Positions 52,664 through 60,172 of a stretch of DNA of 64,000 bases are shown here, one piece after another. Below the pieces are notes generated by a model. That model searched no databases. It saw only the letters and a program-made list of their open reading frames with translations, and had not been told where the DNA came from. Where the stretch lies: assembly GCA_013314775.1 (NCBI GenBank), contig JABUFB010000008.1:620001-684000 (forward strand). Reading direction: 5' to 3'. This DNA comes from Armatimonadota bacterium (lineage in GTDB: Bacteria; Armatimonadota; Zipacnadia; Zipacnadales; JABUFB01). Position numbers and translations under genes: made by a program. Each line of letters starts with the position of its first letter. The first letter of the stretch is position 1.

Positions 52664-53299
52664 ATGACACGACGTGGTTTCACCCTGATCGAGCTGCTGG
52701 TTGTCATAGCGATTATCGCGATTCTCGCGGCGATCCTGTTCCCTGTTTTCGCCCGCGCCCGCGAGAAAGCCCGACAGACCGCATGTCTGAGCAACCTCAA
52801 GCAAATCGGACTTGGCGCAATGATGTACTCACAGGACTATGACGAGATGATCATGCCGGGGTATATGTGCTCCCGCGCCAACGGTTCGGGCGGTTGGTGG
52901 TACGAGGCCAATGGCCGGATCCAGCCCTACGTGAAAAACATCCAGCTGATCAAGTGCCCCAGCGACCCCACCGCTAACTTCGGTTACGGGATCAACTACA
53001 ACCTTTACAACGGTGGCCCCAACCCCGGCGACGGCTGCTACAGCGCGGGGGGCAGGGCGATGAGCAAGATCAACAAGCCTGCCGAGGTCGGGTACTTCGC
53101 CGATTCGTATCTCAACTGCGCCTATCCGGGGAACCGCCGGGGCCACTGGGGCACCGACCCCGCAGGCGCTAATCTCTGTGGACGCGTGGAATGCCGGCAC
53201 AACGGCGGTGCGAATGTCGCCTACTGCGACGGTCATGCCAAGTGGGCGCAGATGAACGAGTTCGCGCCTGGAACCACGCTCTGGGTGTGGGATAAGTAG
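52664..53299 (+). CDS. Type II secretion-like pseudopilin with H-x9-DG motif (DUF1559-like)
   Basis: This 211-residue protein starts [20 protein letters not shown], a prepilin leader cleaved after Gly with methylation of Phe. It continues [19 protein letters not shown] and [19 protein letters not shown]. The end holds [18 protein letters not shown], the H-x9-DG motif of this family. The middle has several Cys that may pair. Such proteins occur in large numbers in Armatimonadota and Planctomycetota and are thought to be minor pilins or surface proteins; their exact role is unknown. AAGGAGGTG lies 7 bases before the ATG at 52664, which is preferred over a GTG at 52655 inside that site. A strong terminator follows. 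Confidence 0.93.
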   Translation: MTRRGFTLIELLVVIAIIAILAAILFPVFARAREKARQTACLSNLKQIGLGAMMYSQDYDEMIMPGYMCSRANGSGGWWYEANGRIQPYVKNIQLIKCPSDPTANFGYGINYNLYNGGPNPGDGCYSAGGRAMSKINKPAEVGYFADSYLNCAYPGNRRGHWGTDPAGANLCGRVECRHNGGANVAYCDGHAKWAQMNEFAPGTTLWVWDK

Positions 53300-53325
53300 T
53301 GCAGCAGGCGTGAAGCAAAGGGAAG

Positions 53326-53356
53326 CGGCCGGGCGGTCTCTACAGCTGCCCGGCCG
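53326..53356 (+). terminator. Terminator hairpin after pseudopilin gene
   Basis: CGGCCGGGC (53326-53334) and GCCCGGCCG (53348-53356) form a perfect 9-bp stem with a 13-base loop. TCTCTGTTT follows, a weak U-rich tail, 26 bases after the stop codon. Confidence 0.65.
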
Positions 53357-53472
53357 TCTCTGTTTCCGCCAAAGGGTGCGAAAACCGTGGGATACGCGGC
53401 GGGCACCCCGGACTGTGGGCCAAACAGACCAGGCTCTGCGGGAGGAATATCGCGTAGCGGGCCGGGGAGCGA

Positions 53473-56400
53473 CTACCCCCCGAAGGCCGGCTCCAGCCGA
53501 TAGATTGCCGTTGACCAGCGCGGCAGGTTTTCGCTGAACTCGATGCCTTCTTCGAGGATGACCTTGCCGGTGACCGCGTCCGTAACCCGCGCGGGCCACG
53601 GCAGGCTGAAAGTTCGCTCTCCGGCGGATGCCGTGTGGATGCCGAAGAACCCGCCGCCCGCGTAGAAGGCGGAGCCGTCGGTCCAGGGATGGGTCCACAG
53701 GTGGCAGCCCGCCTTGCGCGCCGCCCAGGAGATGAGCTGCGCCGGGATGGCCCCGGTGCCGCAGTACACGCTGGTCCAGCCGGCCTGCTCGCCGAAGGCG
53801 GCCGCGGGTTCCCCAGTGTCCTGCCAGACCGCCAGGAGATGCTCCTGGTCGCATTCGGGCGAGAACCGCGGCGCCATGCTCTTCTCCGGGCCCCAGGAGC
53901 CGCCGGGCTGTATCCCCGGAATCTGCCTCGCATACCCTTGCCAGCGGGCTGCCATGGAGCCCCCGCCTGCACTCATCTGGAATTGCAGCCCGGTGAGGTC
54001 ACGCATATGATCGACGCTTAGCCCTCGGTTGCTGCTGAACCCGGGGGCGTATGCGAATACTGCAACCTTGCCGGGGCGGTGCAGGATGTGCGCCAGTTCC
54101 TCGCGTCGCGACTCGGTCATGCACCAGGTGTTCAGGAGCACGTAACACTTGTAGTCCCGCACTCCAGGCCGGAAAAGGTCGTCCAGCAGGAGCACATCGA
54201 AGGGTGCGCCGATGCGGTGCAATTCCCGAAACTGCTCATTGCACAGGGGCAGGTGGAGGGCGTCTGTACCGGTCTTCCAGTCGGCCATTCCGTAGTAGTT
54301 GGTCGGGTCCAGCACTACCGCGATCTCCGCATAGCCCTGCCGCTCGTCTTCGAGCGCGCGTTCCGCGAGGTCGCGCATTTCGCGAGCAGTGTCCAGGAGC
54401 GCTGGATCGTTGAACCACCCGGCATACATATCGAACCACCACATACCGACCCGCGCTGTGAGCACGTTCAGGGCCTCCCGGCGCATGATCGCAACGGTCT
54501 GCTCCGGGCCGTCAACATGGTTGAACCCGTCATCCCCGGCGAGATACGTGCGGTCGTCGCCCTCGTCGATGAACAGCTTACCACGCAGCTTGATACTCTC
54601 GGGATACGCCCGGAATGCCCCGTCTTCGCCCAGAGCCCGGTGCGAATAGCTGTGAGGAGTGGCAAAGAAATCCACGACTGGGCTGTCGAAGGCCAGACTT
54701 GCGGCGAGGTGTCCGCCTTCTTGGGGCCAGCCGATGTCGGTCAGGTAGCCGTAGAAGACTCCCGTGAGCCCGCGGTTGTCCGTGGTCTGTTTCGCGATGG
54801 TGCAGAAATGATTGATGGCGCTGACGGTGGTTTCATGCAATGCGCGCCAGTAGTCGGAGACGAACCGGGAGACCGACAGGTCCTTGAACACGCCCAGGTC
54901 CGCGGAGAAACGCTCCTCCTGGGTCGGACACTGGATCTCCTCGAAAGACGCAAGCTGCGTGCGCCAGGCGATGTTCAGTTCCTGCAGATCTCCCGCGTAG
55001 TGCTCCCTCGCCCATTCGATGAAAGCCCGGCGCATGGGGGGGCTGTTATCGGGCAGGTGCCCGGGGCTCCAAAGGTGCCATTCCCCGTAGATACCTGTCG
55101 CGATGTGGTAGCCGATGACGCGGTCACCGTAGGGGGATTGCTGGATGTGGCGTATAAGACGACGCAGGGCCTCCCCCGCTTCGTTGCGCCACTTCTCAGA
55201 GGCGAAAGACTGGTGCTTCGTGCCGCCCCAGCCGTCGTCCACCCAGCCGGTCCAGTCGGCGCAGGTGATCAGCTCCCCGGTGAACCGGTCGCACCACCAC
55301 GAAGGGGCGCTGATGTCCACCCTCGGCACCACGTACCCCTCTGGCGCGCCGCGCAGGACGCCGATGATCTGGCGATCCACCGCATCGTAGTCGTAGGCAT
55401 CCGGCCCAATCCAGCCCATGCCGATGCTTACGCTGAACAGCCGGTAGCCGGCATCGGCCATCTGCCTGTATTCTGCGGAAATAGGCGTTCTTCCCTGCAG
55501 GTAGAACATCGTCGGCACGGGCTGATCGTCGAGGAACAGCCCCGGAGCCCCACGGTAATCGGCAACTCTCGCGGCCGGGGCCGGTGGAACCGTATCCCGC
55601 TGCGCGACTTCGATCTCACGCGCGATAGTGTCCGAGCCGTCCTCGAACCTGCAGCGGCTCAATACCAGGCGCACTTCAGCTTTACCCCCCGGCGCGTAGC
55701 GCGTCACCGGAAGGCTGAGCGGGCCGATGGTAACGACCTGTCCGGCTTTCCAGACGCCCACAGGCACCTCAAACTGCGGCAGTTCGCCCAGCGTGAGGCC
55801 TTCTTGATCGACGATGGCTGAAATATTGACCGGGTCGCGCGGCTCCTCCAGCATTTGAACCCGGGCGCTGACGGCCAGCATCTCGCCGGCGCGAATTGCC
55901 CCGGGGATACTCGCCTCCAGCAGCTTGAGCCGGGTGCGCGGGCCGGTGTAATCCAGGGGCAGCGGCCCCCAGACGCCCGCAGGCGGCTTCGCGATGGTAG
56001 AGCAGTTCTCCCAGGAGCTATCGTCGAAGTCGACACTGGTCCAGCCCGGGATCTCTCGGTGATGGAACCGCGTCCGCTCGTCGCTGACCACCTGCTGCCG
56101 GGTTCCATCCGCGTACAGGATGTCCAGTTGTGCAAGCCAACCGCCCGGATATGCCGCGTTGTTGCACACAGCCGCGAGCACATTGCGTCCCTGGTGCAGG
56201 CGTTCCGTGAGATCTGTCCGGTCGGTGCGGTTGAAACCGAAGCCCCCGCGCCGCAGCTCTTCCCCATTGAGGTAGAGGGTGTAGCCGTCGTCGCCGCTGC
56301 CCTGGAGAATGGCGGAGTCCACTTCGCCGCGCACATCGAAGGCCAGACGGAAGAACCCCGTGCCCCCGTGCATGTTCTCGCTGCCCCAGACCCAGTAGGC

Positions 56401-56517
56401 GTTCCAGGCAGTGCCCGGATCGCCGTGAGATTGCTGGGCCCATGCGGGACCGGCCGCGAATGCGAGGGCGAGGAGTGCGTTGCGCACGGATACGTAGACG
56501 CCTTGTCTGGCGGTCAT
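53473..56517 (-). CDS. Secreted GH42-like (clan A) glycosidase, paralogue of 7879-11148
   Basis: This 1014-residue exported enzyme has the same domain order as the protein at 7879. A signal peptide ends at PAWAQQ. The rhamnosidase-N-like jelly roll contains PGWTSVDFDDSSWENC. The TIM barrel has GYHIATGIYGEWHLW, with the probable acid/base Glu, and GKLFIDEGDDRTYL, with the probable nucleophile. The GATase-like domain reads ELHRIGAPFDVLLLDDL. Compared with its paralogue it has an additional beta domain before the barrel (LEASIPGAIRAGEM) and a shorter C-terminus. The ATG at 56517 is chosen because GGAG lies 9 bases upstream and the signal peptide starts there. It follows the 56580 gene after 62 bases on the same strand, so one operon is likely. 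The substrate is unknown. Confidence 0.82.
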   Translation of the reverse strand: MTARQGVYVSVRNALLALAFAAGPAWAQQSHGDPGTAWNAYWVWGSENMHGGTGFFRLAFDVRGEVDSAILQGSGDDGYTLYLNGEELRRGGFGFNRTDRTDLTERLHQGRNVLAAVCNNAAYPGGWLAQLDILYADGTRQQVVSDERTRFHHREIPGWTSVDFDDSSWENCSTIAKPPAGVWGPLPLDYTGPRTRLKLLEASIPGAIRAGEMLAVSARVQMLEEPRDPVNISAIVDQEGLTLGELPQFEVPVGVWKAGQVVTIGPLSLPVTRYAPGGKAEVRLVLSRCRFEDGSDTIAREIEVAQRDTVPPAPAARVADYRGAPGLFLDDQPVPTMFYLQGRTPISAEYRQMADAGYRLFSVSIGMGWIGPDAYDYDAVDRQIIGVLRGAPEGYVVPRVDISAPSWWCDRFTGELITCADWTGWVDDGWGGTKHQSFASEKWRNEAGEALRRLIRHIQQSPYGDRVIGYHIATGIYGEWHLWSPGHLPDNSPPMRRAFIEWAREHYAGDLQELNIAWRTQLASFEEIQCPTQEERFSADLGVFKDLSVSRFVSDYWRALHETTVSAINHFCTIAKQTTDNRGLTGVFYGYLTDIGWPQEGGHLAASLAFDSPVVDFFATPHSYSHRALGEDGAFRAYPESIKLRGKLFIDEGDDRTYLAGDDGFNHVDGPEQTVAIMRREALNVLTARVGMWWFDMYAGWFNDPALLDTAREMRDLAERALEDERQGYAEIAVVLDPTNYYGMADWKTGTDALHLPLCNEQFRELHRIGAPFDVLLLDDLFRPGVRDYKCYVLLNTWCMTESRREELAHILHRPGKVAVFAYAPGFSSNRGLSVDHMRDLTGLQFQMSAGGGSMAARWQGYARQIPGIQPGGSWGPEKSMAPRFSPECDQEHLLAVWQDTGEPAAAFGEQAGWTSVYCGTGAIPAQLISWAARKAGCHLWTHPWTDGSAFYAGGGFFGIHTASAGERTFSLPWPARVTDAVTGKVILEEGIEFSENLPRWSTAIYRLEPAFGG

Positions 56518-56579
56518 GTCAGTGGCTCCAGTGATCCTTTTCTGACTGAACCTGTGCAGTCTGTGGTGCTCCGTCCGAG

Positions 56580-59201
56580 TTACCCCGGCGCGAAACGCTC
56601 GAAAGTCACGTTGTCCAGGTAGAATGTGCCGGCCGTCTGGCCGGAGCCCACGAAGTATACGCTGTCGCAGACGTAGAACCAGTCCGTCGCGTTGCGTAGA
56701 TCGGCGAAAGTCCGTGCCTCCTGCCCCTGCGGGGCGATAGTCAGCGAATACGCGGGGCCCCGCGTGCCCAGTTCGAAGTCCACCGTGTACCGGGCCCACT
56801 GCCCGGGCTCCAGGCGCGTGAGTTCCTTCCCGCCCACCGTCACCCGCCCGTCCCCGTATACGAACACCTGCGGCCCCGGTCCTTTACCCTCGTAACGCAC
56901 CTCCATCAGGCAGGTCGCCCCCGCATCCACCCGCAGGTCATACGTCAGCCGCGCGCGGCCTTTGCGGAAAGGCGCCACGGATCGGTGCAGGAAGGGCCAG
57001 AAGCTGGAGTCCTCGGTGTCCACGAAACGCAGACAGCGGGTCCCTCCGGCGGAAGTCTCGGCGGTGACATCCAGCTTCGTATCGCCGCGCACTTCCGGCA
57101 CCCAGGGCCGGGGCGGAGAAGCGCCGGGCTGCAGTGCCTCGAAGTCGTCGCTGAAGATCACGCCCCCGCGCTCATTCTCGGGGTGGAACGGGCTGGCGCT
57201 TGTAACGGGCCCCGGCGGCAACAGGTCGACCCGGCTGTCCGGGGGCAGGTCGAGAACGGCCGCAGCATGGGTCTGCAGAGCGCCCAGCGTGACAGTCAGG
57301 ATGCCGTTCTCGTGAGATGCCTTCGCCCCTGTAAGTGCCGGAACGCCCCGCACCGAGCCAGGAGCATCCGCGACCTTCACCCGCACCCGCACATTGCGCA
57401 GGGAGGGGTTCCAGTCGGTGTACTCCCGGGTATCGATGTCTCTGAGCATCCCGCGCACCCGTGCGCTCAGATCACACACATGCAGGACCTGCCGGTCGCC
57501 CTTGCGCCGCAAAGTGCACAGGACCGCGGCGTTCCCGGCGCCCTGGACCTCGTACGAGGGTCCCACCCCCAGGAGACCCAGCGCGGACGCCAGCAGGCCG
57601 TCATCCGGGTACCCCAGGTCGCCCACTGCGAGGTATGCCACCTTGCCCGCGCCCACGTCTCGAGACACCAGGCAGGGCCGCCCGTCCTCAAAGGCAGCAA
57701 GAGTCGCGGCGCCACCAAGCTCAACCGCAGCGCTCGAAGCGCCGTAGAATACCCGATCGCCGATTTCCACTGCGCACGGATTGCGCTCGAGTTCCCCACG
57801 CGACTGAAGTCCCAGGAACCGCAGCCCCTGTGCCTCATGTGCCGCAAGCCCATCGCCCGCAACCAGGACGATTCCGCCGGATTCGGCGAAGGCATTCAGA
57901 TGCGCCAGCGTCTCAGTCGCGAGTGCCCTGCCGCAGGGGATCACGACTACCCGGTAGGGCACCCCGTTCGTGCGCAGCGTCACCTCATTCACAAGGTCCA
58001 CGAACCACCGGTGTTCCTGAAGGCTCCGGGCGACATTCACCGGGGTCTCGGTCCGGGACAGGTTCCCCGCCCACGTGGTCTCGCTGTCCAGCACCGCGAT
58101 ATGAGCTAGCGAATGCGATGGCCCGGCGACATCCGTGCGTTCTCGGGCGAAATCCGCCATCTGCCGTGTCACCGCGACGGCGTGGGCGGTGATCGGGCCG
58201 CCGCCGAAGGTCCAGGCGAACCAGTTGCCCCCGTGGGCGAGAGTCAGCGCGCCCTCCTGGAAAGTGCTCTGAAGCGAGTACTCCCCCGAGAACGCGCGGG
58301 CGTCCGGGTTCTGGTAGCTCATGATGTCCCAGGGCGTCCGGGACTGCCCGCCCCAGCGCAGGCAGGTGCGGGCCACCTGCCCGACGTTCCAGGCATCCCC
58401 GCTGAGGGTGTCGGCGAACTCGGGCACCGGATCGGGCTCCCAGGCCCACGACCAGTTGCTGGTGTACATCGCCTTCGGGCTGGCCTCGTGGATCGCCTCG
58501 GCCACCAGCCGCCGGTACTCCTGATAGCGCCGGTAATGCCAGGCAGTCCACTTCTGCCAGTCCGGGGACGACTGCTCGCGAGGGACTTCCAGCCCTGTCT
58601 CGCGCTTCCATTCCCGGATGCATCGTTCGCACCAGCACGGGCGTGTGAGAATGTAGTCGCCGTCGAACCAGAAGCCGTCGGGGTCGTACTTGCGGATGAT
58701 CTCCTGGATCTGGGGGATGAACCGCTCGTACAGGTAGCCGTCCTTCTCGACGGTCGGGCGCTGGCACACGATGGGTTCGGCGTTGAGCGAAGGCTTGCCG
58801 TCCGCGCCGATCTGCGACCACTCCGGGTGCTGCGCGATGTCCAGCGGGCGGCGGTCCACGGACATGTAAATGCACAGCTTCAGACCAAGGCGGTCAGCCA
58901 CGGTCCTGAAGGTCCCCAGCACGTCGTAACCGTTTGCCGCCGGGTTGTTCAGGCCCACTTCGGTGGGATACGTGGCCTCGCGGTTGCTCTGGGCCGAGAC
59001 CTGGATCATAGTCACCGGGACGGTCCGCAGCATCTTGGTGATCTCGTCCACATCCTGGCCCTGAGCAAGAAGCGCGGAGTGGTTGTCGAAGTGGATGTTC
59101 ACCAGGGAATTGCGATACCAATCATTGCGGTCGGCGGAAGCCGTAGCGGCGAACAATAGCAGTATCAGGGCGCAGGCAAGCAGAGATGGCAGGGTGGGCA
59201 C
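56580..59201 (-). CDS. Secreted GHL6/GH29-like glycosidase with C-terminal CBM-like domain
   Basis: This 873-residue exported protein has a signal peptide ending in ATASAD. Its TIM barrel resembles the hypothetical glycosyl hydrolase 6/GH29-like group: NIHFDNHSALLAQGQDVDEI, KYDPDGFWFDGDYILTRPCWCERC and AMYTSNWSWAWEPDP. The Asp in WFDGD fits the nucleophile position of that group. A GATase-like trimerisation domain follows (VVIPCGRALATETLAHLNAF, ESGGIVLVAGDG). A jelly roll of about 190 residues closes the protein (VIFSDDFEALQPGASPPRPW). The GTG at 59201 has GGGAGGTCA 8 bases before it. It leads a probable two-gene transcript with the GH42-like gene. Family naming is tentative. Confidence 0.8.
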   Translation of the reverse strand: MPTLPSLLACALILLLFAATASADRNDWYRNSLVNIHFDNHSALLAQGQDVDEITKMLRTVPVTMIQVSAQSNREATYPTEVGLNNPAANGYDVLGTFRTVADRLGLKLCIYMSVDRRPLDIAQHPEWSQIGADGKPSLNAEPIVCQRPTVEKDGYLYERFIPQIQEIIRKYDPDGFWFDGDYILTRPCWCERCIREWKRETGLEVPREQSSPDWQKWTAWHYRRYQEYRRLVAEAIHEASPKAMYTSNWSWAWEPDPVPEFADTLSGDAWNVGQVARTCLRWGGQSRTPWDIMSYQNPDARAFSGEYSLQSTFQEGALTLAHGGNWFAWTFGGGPITAHAVAVTRQMADFARERTDVAGPSHSLAHIAVLDSETTWAGNLSRTETPVNVARSLQEHRWFVDLVNEVTLRTNGVPYRVVVIPCGRALATETLAHLNAFAESGGIVLVAGDGLAAHEAQGLRFLGLQSRGELERNPCAVEIGDRVFYGASSAAVELGGAATLAAFEDGRPCLVSRDVGAGKVAYLAVGDLGYPDDGLLASALGLLGVGPSYEVQGAGNAAVLCTLRRKGDRQVLHVCDLSARVRGMLRDIDTREYTDWNPSLRNVRVRVKVADAPGSVRGVPALTGAKASHENGILTVTLGALQTHAAAVLDLPPDSRVDLLPPGPVTSASPFHPENERGGVIFSDDFEALQPGASPPRPWVPEVRGDTKLDVTAETSAGGTRCLRFVDTEDSSFWPFLHRSVAPFRKGRARLTYDLRVDAGATCLMEVRYEGKGPGPQVFVYGDGRVTVGGKELTRLEPGQWARYTVDFELGTRGPAYSLTIAPQGQEARTFADLRNATDWFYVCDSVYFVGSGQTAGTFYLDNVTFERFAPG

Positions 59202-59335
59202 GGAAGTGACCTCCCGAAATAGACTGGAGCCGGTTCGAACGAACCTATTCCCCCGCACCTTGCAGGTCTCCTGCGAGCGCTGCTCGAAACCTTGTGACAT
59301 CCCAGGCATCGCGTCTTGCCACACGGAGGCTCCCC

Positions 59336-60172
59336 ATGATCATCGGCCACTACCAGTGCATCTGCCGCCCCGGAGACTTCGACGCAAATCTTGCAACCGT
59401 GCTCAAGGGTCTGGAGATGGCTGAAGAGCGGGGCATCGAGATCATCTCCTTCCCCGAGACCTTCCTGGGCGGGTACTTCACCCGCGAGGAGGACTGCCGT
59501 CGCAACGCATGGTCTCTGGACGCGCCGCAGATGCGTGAACTCCTGAAGCAGACGGCAAGCTTCCCCTCCACCTACATGGTGGGCTTCAATGAGACCCGCG
59601 GAGACGATCTCTACAACACCGTGGTGGTTGTGGAACGCGGGCAACTGCTGGGGACCTATTCCAAGGCTTTCCCGGTCATGTCTTACTTCGTGCCCGGTCG
59701 GGCAACACCCGTCTTTGAGCGCAGGGGCCTGAAGTTCGGGGTTATCATCTGTGCTGACGGCGGTTATCCTGAACCCACCCGGGTGCTGGTGATGAAGGGG
59801 GCGCGGGTCATCTTCGCCCCCCACTACAATTACATCGGCAAGGAGCGGCTGATCGATCATTACATCCACGTCCGCCACGACCACATCGCCCGGGCGGTGG
59901 AAAACGGTGTATTTTTCGTGCGCGGCAACAATGTAGAGGACGGGCACCAGGAGAGTCTGGGATACGAGGGCGTCGGCTACGGTGACAGCTACATCCTCGA
60001 CCCCAACGGGCAGATCATGGCCGCCGCGAACCTGCATGCGGAGGCCATGATCTGGGCAGAGATTGACCTGGAACGCCAGTATTACAGCGCCCCGAACAAG
60101 TCCGCGCGATCCGCCGCGGCCTTCTGGGGCCAGGTGCGGGAACTGGTGGAGGGAGAGGGCGAGGGGACCTAA
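59336..60172 (+). CDS. Carbon-nitrogen hydrolase (nitrilase superfamily)
   Basis: This 278-residue cytoplasmic enzyme hydrolyses an amide, carbamoyl or nitrile bond. The Glu-Lys-Cys triad is complete: FPETFLGGY with Glu 41, GTYSKAFP with Lys 110 and FGVIICADGGYPEP with Cys 139. Length is normal for amidase, N-carbamoylase or omega-amidase branches. The substrate is not evident. The ATG at 59336 follows CGGAGG by 6 bases, and the conserved N-terminus MIIGHYQC starts there. Its stop codon overlaps the stop of the convergent GH39-like gene by three bases. It may release or recycle nitrogen from deglycosylated or amidated products, but this is a guess from context. Confidence 0.9.
   Translation: MIIGHYQCICRPGDFDANLATVLKGLEMAEERGIEIISFPETFLGGYFTREEDCRRNAWSLDAPQMRELLKQTASFPSTYMVGFNETRGDDLYNTVVVVERGQLLGTYSKAFPVMSYFVPGRATPVFERRGLKFGVIICADGGYPEPTRVLVMKGARVIFAPHYNYIGKERLIDHYIHVRHDHIARAVENGVFFVRGNNVEDGHQESLGYEGVGYGDSYILDPNGQIMAAANLHAEAMIWAEIDLERQYYSAPNKSARSAAAFWGQVRELVEGEGEGT

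Noticed and set aside
54079-55821. 580-codon open frame on the plus strand
   Set aside because: It lies wholly inside the GH42-like gene on the other strand, with His/Val/Arg-rich composition typical of a shadow frame.
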